Assembly (NCBI RefSeq): GCF_000835495.1
Contig: NW_015622541.1
Location: 1,302,001-1,366,000 of the forward strand
Direction of reading: 5' to 3'
From: Cladophialophora immunda
Taxonomy: Eukaryota > Ascomycota > Eurotiomycetes > Chaetothyriales > Herpotrichiellaceae
DNA: 64,000 nucleotides
Each line of letters begins with the position of its first letter. The first letter of the stretch is position 1. A program made the translations under genes and the position numbers. Positions 32,800-45,170 of this stretch are shown piece by piece. The notes below the pieces were generated by a model. It was not told the DNA's origin. It ran no database searches and worked only from the letters and a program-made list of their open reading frames with translations.

Positions 32800-35520
32800 G
32801 TTGCTAATTTATCACCTCTGCCTAGCCTACAGTACCTATAACTTAGCACCCGATTTAAGTTGACGTAATGGTCATAAAAGTTCCCTTTCTCTAAATTAGG
32901 TTAGTCTAGGTCAAGCCTCACTATCATCCTCTCCCCCCCCCCGCTGTTCCGCATTGCCACGAGGACATCGAGTTAAAGTGCTTCATTGGCGGGTTGACGA
33001 AGAGCCGGCAACCTAGCTTTTAATTATTTTTTTGACAAGGGCGACTACCTTCACTCCATAACACAGCTACTAGGTAGCTAAGATTAGATCAAATTCTACT
33101 GTCTATCGCTACCGTCACGGATTATCGACTGAGCCCGGCGGTTCCGATTCATCTATGTCGACCGGCTTAGTGAATAATGTATACCCTACTAGCTAGAATA
33201 GATATCCCGACTGAAGGACCCGTTTATCGTCTTAAGGACGGGAAGGGTAGCCATAAAGGAGAGCCTTACAAGGATAATCCACTGGTTATGCGTTCTAGTG
33301 GGCGCGTAGGCGTCTCATCCTAACGACGGGGGATACGACGGGATTCTAGCTAGTGGCCTAACATGATGGATTTATCCATGCGGAATAGGGTCTGCGAGGT
33401 AACCTTTAGACTAGGAGGTGGATTCATGGTGCATACTAAGGTAGCGAAGATCTACTATGAATGGTACTGAGTGTTATTAGGGGCTTAACTAGGCGAACCG
33501 GTGACGGAGGGTTTGCCGTAAAGTATACGACCTCTTAAGGCGGAAGTGGAGGTATAAGTACTCGTCACCCGTTACTAGGACCCTCGGGATTCGAGTGACA
33601 TAGAGTTGGGCCCTCCCGACATAAAAAGGGCTAGAAGCGATACTTCGTACACTCCCGCCGGCGGTAATGAAGGCAATAAAGATAATGACGATGTTGACTA
33701 TAAGAGTGAGAGTAGTAACCTTCTATCTCTCTGAGAGATCTTTAGATAGCGTAAAGCATAATTTAGAACGAGTTATATGACGTCCCTAACCTAAAGGCCC
33801 TTATATGCACACTAACTAGTCTTCTAGTGAAGGCCAAGGTTACCTAGATAGGACAATTCTGGAAAAACTCCATAGCTACACTATCGTCTCCAATCCCGAT
33901 GTCAGGAATGGCTCGCCAGTAAACTATCTGATAAGTATATTGCCTATCTATAGGCGCAGACGACAGCGATTCCGAAGCTGGAGAGCTTCAGAAGGTAGTC
34001 TGCGACTCGTACGCTTATATACACCTGACCCCTGAGGTCTTGGCAACCCTTGTTCATAACACCCGAAATCTAGTCATGAGTATTATTTAGGACCTTCTGT
34101 GTCGGCCTGATTTGCCTCCGAGTTTTTCCATCTTCAGTGGGTGCCGTGAACGTGCATTTGTCATAGCCTACCGAGATATCGCAGACTTATGACTGAGACC
34201 CGTAGTTGAGTAGGGCGCTACTGTGGGTGTTGTAGTAGGGTGTGTTGATGACTCAAACGTACGTCAGGAGGAGCGTCAGGAGATGATTTTCATTACTGAA
34301 GTTGCATTCCCACCCCGTGCTGGCACTGTGTATGCTTCATGCCTTAATTGTTAGGCATTTCTGGCGGCAGGTTCATACTTAGATGCTATGCGATGTTCTT
34401 ATCGTAGTAAATGGTAAGCTAATGAGTTCGTTATCGGGTAGCTTTCGCGAAATCAGTTCCTAGTATATTACTTGAACTTGGACTTCCTCGCTGTGGAATA
34501 TCGCCGTTTAGACGTAAGACCTAACTAGGCCTAGCGTCTTATCACGTAATATAAGTGGCGTTACTAGTGGTGTGATTTATTACTAATAGCGCTTAGAAAT
34601 CCATCTACTAGGAGTTTCTAGTGCTATCTAGTAGTGTTTCCTTTATCTATATAAGAGCGTTCTCTCCTCTCAGATAGTTAACTTAACTAAGCTTCTAAAC
34701 AGTCACGTACATTACCTAATGGTACGATCCTATGAGCCAATCTACCTATTATACTCTATGTCCTCCGAATAACTAGAATAATACTAGAGCGTTTATTAAC
34801 CTAAATAGTATCACTAGGTACTTAAAGTAGCCGTACTACGTACGAAACGTAGTCTTCTAGTAGTCCTCTTTAGTAATTTAGATTTAATAATATATATCTC
34901 TAAGATTAAGTTTAGTGAAAATCTTTACTCTACTTAAGCGATCTAGAACCTTAAGGATTAAAGGTAGAGAGTAACGGTTCTTCTAGGTGATCTTATTTAA
35001 CGTACGATAGTTAACGTAAAGTTATAGGCTACCGTTAGGTTTTAGTACGAATAGAATTATTACTCCTATTAGGGAGTTACTTAGTTAAATCTATCCTCTC
35101 GCTAGGGCTATCTTAATATACTTACGTAGGACTCTTAGCTTATTTATACTTATAGAGTAGAGAGATCTATATAGGATTATCTTACCCTCCTTAATAGGGA
35201 TAGAGTATTATATAAAGGTCTTATCTCTAAATATTAACTAGGAACTTTATTATATAAGCTTTAATCTTCTTATAACGCCTTCTAAGGGCTATAAGACTCT
35301 ATACGCTGAGGAAGTCGATCTAAAGTTATCTAAAGGTCTACCTTAATTATTTATATAATTAGGTATTTTAGTTAGACTCTAGTCTAGAATTAAATCCTTA
35401 TATTCCTTTTCACTAAGAACTCCTACTCTACTAGTATTATAATAACGGATATCTTAGATTCCTAATACTACTATTTAATAACGCTATATATAAAGCTAGT
35501 ATCTTAAACGAGATAGAGTC
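32800..35520 (-). mobile_element. RIP-degraded Ty3/Gypsy retrotransposon relic
   Basis: An AT-rich region dense in TA and stop codons, without long frames. Read on the minus strand, 35170 down to about 34740 carries reverse-transcriptase blocks of the Gypsy family in the right order: a LRKYI-type spacer end, FVLKPNGSL (near 35040), KNRYSLPL (near 34970), IFTKLNLRD (near 34905) and a YGYFKYLV block (near 34830), all split by stops. The rest (32.8-34.6 kb) is too damaged to assign domain by domain; it may hold RNase H, integrase and LTR remains. The element is fixed and inactive. The damage fits RIP (CpA to TpA). Confidence 0.7.
34740..35170 (-). pseudogene. Gypsy reverse-transcriptase domain, stop-riddled
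   Basis: Best-preserved part of the Gypsy relic. Several in-frame stops lie between recognisable motifs, so no functional product is possible. The 5' (N-terminal) side runs towards 35.5 kb, where the LINE begins abruptly. Confidence 0.65.
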
Positions 35521-35530
35521 TAATATAAAG

Positions 35531-35860
35531 TTACCCTGAGGTGTTCCTTGGGTTTTGTAGGGTCTTAAGCGCACTTTGATTATCGGTGAAGATGATGAAG
35601 TTTTTGTCGTTGTATTCAGGGCCGGTACGAGTTATCAAGATCTGTAAAGCCAGTAGGATGCCCTTCAATTCAGCCGCGTATATAGTGCTTTGGGTATCTG
35701 TGCCCATATACTCCGTTCCCTTCTGGAGCACCCGACTTGATATTGAACTTAGAGTTGATAGGATCACCGCTGCGGCGCCGACATGTCCATTAATGCCACT
35801 ACCGTCCGTGTAGATGTAGATGGTGTGGGAGCCCTCGCTGAGACTATTATATTGCGACAT
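35531..35860 (-). pseudogene. LINE RNase H domain, C-terminally truncated
   Basis: IYTDGSGINGHVGAAAVI with the first catalytic Asp, AAELKGILLALQI with the Glu, and IIFTDNQSALKTL with the second Asp. The last Asp and the WVPxHxGIxGNE-type segment are missing because the frame ends at NPRNTSG. Confidence 0.8.
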
Positions 35861-36269
35861 CGCCTCCTCTGGTATGCCCGCTATAATAACCGGCGGGGCC
35901 TTCCACCAGGGCGTGATAACATAGGGTTAGCGGTGTTCTAGGTCGACGTGATGGATCTAATACCGTTTCTGTAGGACTCTAGCGTGACGCAATATTGGGC
36001 TCTCCTTAGAATATCTTCGCTCTCCGCCAATATCATCGAGGACTAGACGGAAGGGACAGGATAACAGTCTCAAGGTGGTATGCAGACTCAACTTTTCCAT
36101 TTGTTAGTCTAGGGGTAATAGATGTGCTTCGACTTCCACTGCGTTCGCGGCCGTTGTTCGGAATGCTCCTGTGATGATCTGGGCCGCTCGTCTTTGGACT
36201 GAGGTGAGTAGGCGTGCGGTTTGTGTTTGTCCTTTGGGAGGGCGGCCTAACCGTCGGTATTCCCGGAGC

Positions 36270-37219
36270 TTATACTAGGCCGAGCATCCGTATAGAAGCT
36301 GAGGCAGGAGCATCGCCTGATACACCTGTCGGAGAGTCATCAAATCGGCTCCCTAGGTGGACGATGTAAGGGAGGAGAGAGCGGTCAGACGCTGGAATGC
36401 CTTCTGCCGAATTCGTTGCACATGGTCCCTCCATGTGAACTTGTTGTCGATCTGGAGGCCTAGGTACCTGCATGAAGTCACTGGCGTGATCGTGATTTCC
36501 GGAAGACGCAAAGGATGTTTTGTGTTAACATAAGCGTTTCTGGCGAAATGAATGACAGTGTATTTAGACGTTGCGAATACCGATCCATGTTTTCGGGCCC
36601 ATTTTTGTGCTTCTTGATGTGCTATTTTGAGTGCATGAGTATTGTGTTGCGGGGTGGCGCCGGTGGCTAGGAGGGATACGTCGTCGATATAGCCGATAGT
36701 GTCCAATTTCTCATTAGCACAGACTTCCAGAAGGTCGGCGTTATAGAAGAGGTATAAGATCGGTGATAGTGGGGATCCCTGTAGTATACCGGCAAAGACA
36801 TCTGTCGCCTGCCCCGTGAACTCTGGTAGAACAAGTGTCGTTATACGGTCGTTCAGGAAGGATGCGATCCAGTTTACCGTAGCGGGATCGATCCTTCTTT
36901 TGCGCAGGTTGTGTAATAGCCTAGGGTGAGACACATTGTCAAAGGCACCTGATACATCCAAAAGTAACAGGCTAGCGACCTGTTTTCGATCCTATGCTTA
37001 GTGAATTCGGGTGAGAAGGGAATGGAAAGCGTACTCGGTTGATGCCATCTTCCGTCCCCCGATATGATTGATAGGTAGGAGGCTGAATTTCTCTGCTAGG
37101 TACATTAATCGGGTGCCGATGACTACTTCTAGGGCTTTACCGACGGTATTTAGCAGTGCGATAGGCCGGTAAGCCTTTAGTTGAGAGTAGTCATCTTTTC
37201 CCGGCTTCCTTAGCACCAC
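36270..37219 (-). pseudogene. LINE reverse-transcriptase domain
   Basis: Two frames at 37219-36998 and 36961-36353, separated by a break, cover fingers and palm: LRKPGKDDYS, AYRPIALLN, LDVSGAFDNVSH, LQGSPLSPILYLF and the catalytic YIDD. Tail sequence continues to about 36270. Interrupted, so not functional as it stands. Confidence 0.85.
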
Positions 37220-38199
37220 CGTGATTAACTGCCGGAAATGCCTAGGAAAATATCCTATGCTCTAGCTTACATTGAACAATCGGTGGAGCGCTAGAAGGAT
37301 TAAGTCGAGTACTTTCTGCAGTATGTTATTGGTGATGCCGTCCGTTCCTAGTGCCTTATTTGGCGCCGCTCCCCGGATGGCTCTCTCGATTTCGGACTCT
37401 ATAATCGAGGGTAAGTGATATAGCTCTAGATATCGATATCCTTATATGTCACTTAGGTCAGCCTAAACGGGCGGCGGAAAGAAGGTTGCACGTAGGAGGT
37501 TTGTTTTGCCTTCGGCATCCGTTTCTAAGGTCCTATCGTCCCTTCTGAGTATAGGGGTAACCGACGCGGGTAGTGTTGATTGTCTTTTAACCGCCCATTT
37601 GGCAATCTTCTATATACCTTAAGGCGTCGATGCTGCTTCCGTGATCTTCGATCGGTGGATCTGTTGCAGAGTTTTCTTGATCCGTCTTCCTTTCACATTA
37701 CGCGCTGTCTTATAGGCTTGCTAGTCTTCTTATGACCTCGTCAACTGCCATCTCCTTCGTAGCTGTTATGTCTCTGCGCATACGTCTTTACACTCTTTAT
37801 CGAAACCGGGTAATGACCGTAGGGAGGGGTTATTCCAGGGCGTAGATCCCTCGATTACTTTTGTAAGAGTGCCAATGAGATGCCTAGTCTAGTCGTCTAG
37901 GGCTCGCGGAGAGTCCCAGCTCGGTGGTTCAGCCCGATATATCTCTTTACGGACAATGGATCTAAGCTTATCGATGTCTATTACGGCCCACCGACGTATT
38001 CGTCGGACCGTAGCTTCTTTCCAGTTCTAGCTGAACTAGGTGCTGACGGGGAGGTGGTCGGAGTCACAGTCTAGCTCGTGGGCGACCTTATAATAAAGTA
38101 GCTGTTCCCTCATCATATGTATCGCAAAGGTAAGGTCAATCGTAGTCTCGTTGGAGAACCATCGATAGGTCTTTAAGCCCATAGGCGTAAGTTACTATA

Positions 38200-38740
38200 G
38201 GCGGGACGATTCTGTAATGTCGAGAAACATGCGAGTCTCGCGGGATGTTCTTTATGTCCAGATACCCGACCATCGCGGGTAATGCAGGTTAAAGTCGGCG
38301 AGGAGGAGTAAGTGGTTCTCAGGCTGTTCGGTGTTCAATTCCGCCGCTAAGGTTCGCAGGGTACGGGTCCTGTCGTCGTCCTTCGGTTCATTGTACACGT
38401 TGTAGAGGGAGAGGAGGCCTTGACCCGTCTCGAGATAGAGAACGTAGATATCCTCGTTCACATATCGGACGCTCTAGGTGGCTGGATCAATCCTTTTGTT
38501 GATAAAAATGCATGACCTAGTACCTTCGCTGTCCATGTATAGAAGGTGGAATCGTTCTTTGGCTGGGTGGTGGGTGGTATGCTGGAAGGGGTTCCGGTAG
38601 GGTTCTTAGATTACTAAGATATCGTAATCGAGGATTTCGTGGCGGTGAAATGCATCAGCTATGATCTCCCTCGACTTACGGGTGTTGTACTGTAATATCT
38701 TCAGAGTGCGCTCGTTGTAAATCATATAACGGTGTGCCGA
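38200..38740 (-). pseudogene. LINE endonuclease domain
   Basis: Opens with LKILQYNTRKS near 38740 and DYDILVI, then after breaks continues with LLLLADFNLHYPRWSG near 38270, the Asp/Asn/His block of APE-type retrotransposon endonucleases. Stops separate the pieces. Confidence 0.7.
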
Positions 38741-38763
38741 GTAGTGCCTTAAGTGTGCTGTCC

Positions 38764-39396
38764 CTATGTCGTCAGTAATGTAATCCAGCCGGGTGCAATG
38801 CCCTTTTCTCCTAATTTCCCTTTCCTGACCGTAAGGTTTCGTATCCCATGTCTCCCTCTGATGTGTTTGTGCAGTTCTGGCGGTGATTCCTGTCGGTAAC
38901 TGCAATATGTGCATTCTCTCATACAGGTACCGATAATTAATCCTGCGTCTCGAGCGGGCCAGTTGTCGTAGATATGTTCGTGTTCCTCACAGTAGCATCC
39001 TCTCCGTGGTGGGGGGAGATTGTCGTACGTCATCGTTACTCTCTCCAGGCGCCTCAATTCTCTCGGGGATAGGGGCCCTGCATGGCGCTGGCTGTCCGGT
39101 ATCGTTGATATTCCCGGCGTTGGGTCCATGACGATTGTGTCTTCCCAGTTGAGATCCAGGTTTTGGAGCCAGTCGTCCGCCCCAGGAAAATCTTCTGGCA
39201 ATGGCTCCAGTGGGTAATGAGTTGGAGCTACCGGTTCCTGGACTGTAGGGGGCTCTTCTACCTCTGTCGCTGGGACAGCAGGTACATGATTTACTGTTTG
39301 CTGTGATGGCGCACATGATTCGGGGTGGGAGGTGGGTGCCCTTATGGTGGGAGGTGTTGCATTGCTTTGTTGATGTCTCGAGCTCCCTTCCATCAC
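38764..39396 (-). CDS. LINE ORF1-like protein region with a C2H2-type finger
   Basis: An open frame of 210 residues: a Pro/Thr-rich acidic N-terminal half and a C-terminal finger CTYCSYRQESPPELHKHIRGRH. It precedes the endonuclease of the same element, which is where ORF1 or an N-terminal gag-like part is expected. Nucleic-acid binding is inferred from the finger. Confidence 0.55.
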   Translation of the reverse strand: MMEGSSRHQQSNATPPTIRAPTSHPESCAPSQQTVNHVPAVPATEVEEPPTVQEPVAPTHYPLEPLPEDFPGADDWLQNLDLNWEDTIVMDPTPGISTIPDSQRHAGPLSPRELRRLERVTMTYDNLPPPRRGCYCEEHEHIYDNWPARDAGLIIGTCMRECTYCSYRQESPPELHKHIRGRHGIRNLTVRKGKLGEKGIAPGWITLLTT

Positions 39397-39679
39397 GCTC
39401 TCCGCATTTGGCTGTGACGTTGTCGGCTCATGGAAGGATTTCCCACTTGCTATGGCTGAAACGACATATGTCCTCCTCTAATTGAAGTCGGACTCCCAAA
39501 TTAGACGATCCCCCGCCAAGAAGATTACCGGGACCAAGCCTCGCGATCGCATGTAACGCAGCTTGAAATTAGGCTTATTTCCCCGCCTTTCAACATTTCC
39601 TTTTCCAGAGCAATTCTTGCTCTAATAATCAGGTCCCAGAACACTCTTCAAATTATGGAAAGAAGATTACGAAGAACCG

Positions 39680-42483
39680 ATGGAGCAGCAGCTACTCCTC
39701 GCGGGACCTCAAGACCATGTTTCTCCCACTCTAGCTGCTGAAACGAACCTTCAGTCTCGAGGAAAAAGAAAATGGCCGCCAACCGACACTGGCATGACCG
39801 TTCGAGGAGCGTTTCCACGCAAGAGAGCCTTTGCCGCTTGTCAAGTGTGTCGAGCTCGTAAGACTAAATGTGACAATGCCTGGCCAACTTGCGGAACCTG
39901 TCAAGAAAACGGGTCGACATGCAGTTATCCTGACCCGACCGTCAATCATGCTTCGTCAGTCCATCCCTCTCCGCCAGGTCGCGACTCATGCGTGGACTCA
40001 TCAAAATCTGACAGGATTTCAGGTTCGATCCAGCTGGTTTGACTATTCTTGATCGGTTGAATTACCTGATCGACATAGTTGAGTCTAATGAGACTGCAAA
40101 AGAAGGGCAAACCGATGTCACCTCGGCCGTTACGGACAATGGACCCAACGGTCAAGATGCTGAAGCGTCGTCAATTCCCGAAACCGTCTCTGATACGGTG
40201 GGAACCACCAGTAGCCTCAAACAACCCGTACGAGCCTCACGCGGCGATAACCTCAATAGTCATCTCCCACAATACTTTCACGGCTCCAGCGAGGACATCT
40301 TGGACTGGCCCATATCCCAGTCTAGACACAACCGAGAGCAGATTGAAAGACTTATATTCGACCCTGCTCTGCATTCTGATCTTGAATATTCCAGCCCGGC
40401 CGCCCGCTCCGTCTTCTCTCCCATTTCGCCGAGGGATGCGTTAGAAGAACCCCGACGCCGCCTGAGTACAACGCGAGGCATCCGTGAAGAGGATGTTTCA
40501 GAGCTAGTGGAGAGATTTCTGACAAATGTTCATACAAAGAACCCTATACTTGACCCCAATGGTTTGAGGGGAATGGTCAAGTCCATTGCGGGAGAAGGTT
40601 TCGGTTGGGACGCTCGCACATGTTTGGTGGTAGGTCTGACCTCGACACTTTTGTATACAGAGTATTAACGCTGGACTCAAGCTTCTAGCTTGTGCGTGCT
40701 CTGCTATCTCTTCACCATTTATCCGAACAAGTATCACGGGCCGTAGGCTGTATAACTGTCTCGTCGATACCCCGGAGTATGCAACGGCAGAGGCATACTA
40801 TGATGCCGCACGAAAACGCATTGGTCTGCTCACCAACACACAGTTGGCGACAGAATGCCATTTTGTTGCCGGAGTCTATGAGATGTATTCGAAGCGGCCC
40901 CTTCGGGCATCCATCTCCTTCAACAGAGCTTGCGTCGCCTTCCAAGCATTGACGTGGATGCGATCCGAGCACTGCCTAGATGGAAGCCGATTGGAAAAGG
41001 CTCAGAAAAGTCGACTTTACTGGTAGTGCCTCAAGTCGGAACAGTATGTCTAGCATTCTGATACATCGAGCCGATCAAAGATGCTGACCACAACCCCCAT
41101 TAGCGAGATCATGGTGGAGCTGCGCTTCCCTGCGTCCGGACTCACTACACTCAACTATACCCAAGCCTTTCCACCACCTCCTGGGGTTTCTAGAGAGGCC
41201 CATCGTTCGTGGCATCCATCAGAAGACAACCAAGCTGATACTGTCAGTGCGGGCAATCTCGAGCCCGAGCAAGAAAGATCTTGGTATTACTACTTGGCGG
41301 ATATCGCAGTCCGTCGCATCCTTCAGAGAGTATTTGATTTGTTCTACCGATCATCTCATCACGTCTGGCTGCAAGAGGACTTTTCGCGACTGATTTGGTC
41401 AGCGGAGGAGCTGGACCAGCAGTTGACCCAGTGGTAAGCAAGCCACTTCTCAGCCTCCACTCATCCCCATGCCAACATCAGTCTTCTTTCTCTAGGTGTG
41501 ACAACCTCCCAGAGCCTGTTGCATTCCGCCATGACAGCATGTTCACCCTTCCTAACCAATTCCTGCTGAAGCTTGACGCCAATGTCGACTACTTCAAAAC
41601 CTACCACTGCCCGCTTGGCATGGTGCGAGTGACGGTGGAAAAGGCATGGGGCTTTGCGGAGGAGGCCAAGTCATCCGCGAAAAGGCTGTTCAGCAAGTTG
41701 ACTCGGGCCGCTCCAGACTGCTATGCCAAGGTCGATGTGGGTGGAGAGGCACCGTGGAAGACAGCCACGAAGAACAACACGAACAGCCTAACGTGGAACG
41801 AGACGCATGATTTTGTGGTCAGTGATATGGATCAGTGTATCAAGGTGGATGTGGAAGACGAAGACATCAACGGAGATGATGAAGTCGGCCTTGCGGTGAC
41901 AACAGTTCGAGAGATTTTGGTGGCTGGAGGTCGACAAGAACTGCCATTGGTTCACAAAGGGGAGGAAACAGAAGGCAGGGTCTCAATCTCCTGCCAATTC
42001 TTCAAGTACGTGGCCGATGCCGGCAGCCTCACTGCTTCCGACCACAAAGGCGATGGTCGCGTCTCCGGCATAGCTACCATCCTGGTTGCAAGCGTATACG
42101 GCATAAAGGGCCAGCGTGAAGACCTGAAGCCAAGCGTTGTAGTGACTTGGGGCAAGACTCAACGGTTCCAGACCGTCGTCAGGGCAGATGCTCCCGGTAC
42201 CGACATCAGCAATCCCGCGTTCGACCAGGCTTTCCGAGTTCCCATTACAACAGACTCGGTGGGTAGCAGTCCGGACGACTTTCGTATTGCACTTCTGGAC
42301 GGCGAGAAGGAGATCGGAGGTGTCGATATACCTTTTGCGAGTGTGGCGAACACACCGGGTAAGATCCTTCAGCAGAAATTTGACGCTGGTAATGGGGCCA
42401 CCGTCAGAGCTAGCATTCGCCTGAGAGGCATCGTTCCCGAAGAAATGCCAAAGGCAGCGCTTGCTGACAGAAGCAAGCAGTGA
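39680..42483 (+). CDS. Chimeric protein: Zn2Cys6 regulator fused to two C2 domains, with an in-frame TAG
   Basis: Five exons: 39680-39954, 40023-40629, 40682-41043, 41104-41433 and 41496-42483, total 854 codons. Residues 54-81 form a Zn2Cys6 cluster (C54, C57, C64, C71, C74, C81). Residues 95-537 follow the regulatory region of xylanolytic-type factors up to WCDNLPEPVAF. The frame then passes without a break into FLLKLDANVDYFKTYHCPLG and two C2 domains (about 563-670 and 690-800), which match the C-terminal half of fungal tricalbin-like lipid-binding proteins. TAG at 41024-41026 replaces the conserved Ser of LYWSCLKSE. A GT at 41023, in TGGTAGTG, could serve as an alternative donor and remove the stop in frame with a small loss. 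Start is the first ATG of the frame; a later ATG at codon 40 is possible. Confidence 0.7.
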
Positions 42484-43422
42484 TACAGCGACAATATGAC
42501 AGCTTTCGTACTTTAGACAGACCTTGAATATCCCTTGAAAACAAGTTCTACAGAGAAGTACAAGAAGGCAAGATTAGAACATGTCATATAAAGCGTAGTA
42601 GGTGTGCTTACTAACGAAGTGGAAGCGAGAACGAGTATTAATTGAGAAGGAGTGGGCACAGTACTCCGTAAGGCATCTCTTACTGCGAAGGCCAGAAGTG
42701 GGGTGCTGCATGGGGTCAGAAGCCTGCTCTGGTGAACCACCTCGTTTTCGGGCGGTAGATGCTTGGCCCACGGTGAGTGGTGCACAGCGACTTCCTAATC
42801 CTCTCTGAGCCTCCCTGGGAGATGGTAGGGTATCAGGAGCCGAAGCTGGCTTCCCACGCCTATCTCGATGAAGCATGGCTGCTCTTCGGCCCGCTTTGTC
42901 TGCCGGCGGTGACATGCACATCTCTTTTTTCTATTGCCCTTGCGTGTCGACCGACCAGATTTGAGCGGTGACAGACTGTCGCTTTTCTGATCCTGAGACG
43001 GCCCTTGCGGATGATCCCTGATTTTTGGGGTCTCAAGTTTTCGCCAATCCAAGTTGCACTTCGTGAAAGCAACCACTTTCAACTCTACATTCGGGATCAT
43101 GACCATTTCGGGCGGAGATGCACAGAGCCTCGCGCTCGGCGCCTTTTATCGGCTTGGCCGAAAGGGTTGCCGAAAAAGTGTTCAGGCCCCCTAGAATGCA
43201 GGGGAGTCTCGTATCGCACGAGCGCCCTGGGCCTTAACCAGAGACATTAGCCCTCAAATGACGCCTTTGGGGGCTGCCTCGGCTTGCCGTTGGTTGATCT
43301 TTCCACGCCAACCATAACCGCTAACAGAGGAATAAGTATCAACACCATGCCACGCCAAAGCCAACTATCGGTTCCCTCGCGTCAAAATCATTACATACCC
43401 AGTTTGGTGCCTGTGCCCGCCA
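42484..43422. other. Intergenic, no gene seen
   Basis: About 0.9 kb between two plus-strand genes. It should contain the terminator of the fusion gene and the promoter of the next regulator. Frames present are short and unlike known proteins. Confidence 0.45.
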
Positions 43423-45170
43423 ATGTCGTATCGCGGAAAACCCACCAAGGCATGCCAAAAATGCCGTTTACGCAGAGTCAAGGTGAGCGTCCCAATACAA
43501 CCAGCACAACACGAACTCCCACTCCCTGAGCCGCGCCTTCCAATGTTCCTTGGGGAGATCCAGCAATAATGGCAACCACCCTTATGTCATTTGTTGAATG
43601 AGGGCGTCACAGCCCTGCGTTCCTTTCTCAGCTGTTTACCTGCTCATGTCTTGCATCCAGTGCGATCTGGCGTCACCAGTATGCCAGCAATGCGAAAAGA
43701 TTGGCCATGAATGCCAATATCGCGACTTGTTCGACATATTCCACAAAGATGAGACGTCTCTTGCTAGAGATCATGCACGGGAGAAATGGCGAAAACGGTC
43801 GACGAAGAGTGCAAATCGCTCATCTAGCGGAGACGATGCTCAATCCAATTCCGACTCAACCAAACCTTCCCCCTCCAGTCCTCCTCTAGTGGATGCACTG
43901 CAGCTTCCTCTAGACGATCGCGCCAGGTCCCGCTTCTATTTCGACTTTGTCGACGTCCGCTTTCCTTACCTGGAAATACTAGTACCTCGACTTTTGGGGG
44001 CGACAGCGGCGGATTCCCTCTTGCGATGTACTCTCTCGGCCGTCTGCTATGCAAATTTTGCTGGCCGTTTCAATGACCGCCAGGCAGCACGAGCCGGAGC
44101 AACGCAATACGGCAAAGCCATGCGCCAATTAGCAGGAACCATAGGTGATCCAGCAAAGCTGAAGTCGTTTGACGTCTGTCTTTCCGTGTATCTTCTATCC
44201 ATGTATGAAGTTCTCGCCGGAGACAAGCTGGACGGTACATGGCAAGCTCATCTTAAGGGCTGCGGAGACGTTCTCCAGATTTATAATCCCAGTTCAATCA
44301 ACACCGCAGCCGAGAGAAGGTTTTACAGAAGCATGTACACTCAGCAGGTAAACCAAACCCCATTGTCCTCTCTGACGGGACCATTGACATTTGACCTAGC
44401 TTTTGAGGCACATGGGACAGTATAGTGCCCCGCCTGCGGACTTGAATCGCTCGCAGGACCTTTTACCGCCGATTGACAGTACAATACAAACCCTGTTAGA
44501 TCTAGTTCTCCGAATCAATATAGTATGCGTCAACCTACAGCCAAATCATCAACCCAAGGGAGTCGATATCACCGGAGCCGATCACTGCCTGGAAGACGCA
44601 GTGGAGCTTGGTTTTCAGCTCCAATCATGGTATCAGTCTCTCACGGAGGATTGGTGGTGCTCAGCCAAACCAATAGCGACGACCAACAGATACCAGTGGA
44701 TATCTGACCTACTCAGCTTCCCGGGCGCGCCAAAAATAATGCACCAATACTCGTCGCCGCACGCAAAATTCTGCAGCAACCTCTATCACGTGGGCCGAAT
44801 CCACCTCAACCTTAGTATGATCGACCATCTCATCTCAGTCTACCCACCACAGCAGCTGGATACCGCAATCATAAAAGATCTATCCTCCAAAATATTGTCC
44901 CACATCGACGTCATCATGAAAAACGTCCCGTCAACTCTCGGTATATCGCCCTCTGGAGGTTCTGAGGATCCGAGAACGGTGAATGACGTACAAGGCATGA
45001 AAGCATATCATGTTATGTGGCCGCTAGTCAAAACTTCGAGATGCTTCAAACGAAAATCGATCAAAGCCGCAGACAAAGACGGCCGGGGCCGCTGGATCAA
45101 GCATGTGTTGGAATTTTTGGGGCGGGAGTTGAGTATCAAGAAGGCGGCTGCGCACGCGACCTATTTTTGA
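43423..45170 (+). CDS. Zn2Cys6 transcription factor
   Basis: 505 residues in three exons: 43423-43482, 43661-44347 and 44400-45170. The zinc cluster spans the first intron: C11, C14 and C21, then C28, C31 and C38 (KACQKCRLRRVKC / PVCQQCEKIGHEC). The first intron is long for this region (178 nt), and the start at MSYRGKPTKA is the typical opening of this factor type. The rest is the helical fungal-specific region (YFDFVDVRFPYLEILVPRLL, then SVYLLSMYEVL and LLRHMGQYSAPP) found in factors related to sterol-uptake or metabolic regulators. Its targets are unknown; nothing in the island looks like a pathway it would control. Confidence 0.85.

Larger units (their letters stand above)
35531..39485 (-). 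mobile_element. Non-LTR retrotransposon (LINE with RNase H, Tad1/I-like), 3'-truncated
   Basis: Read from high to low coordinates the order is: ORF1-like region with a C2H2-type finger (39396-38764), endonuclease (about 38740-38200), reverse transcriptase (37219-36270) and RNase H (35860-35531). This order, with RNase H after RT, is typical of Tad1/I-group fungal LINEs. Frames are broken by several stops but much better kept than in the neighbouring Gypsy relic, so it is probably younger. The RNase H domain stops early, directly where AT-rich Gypsy-derived DNA begins, so the 3' end is missing. The 5' end lies about 200 bp before the next gene. Confidence 0.82.
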
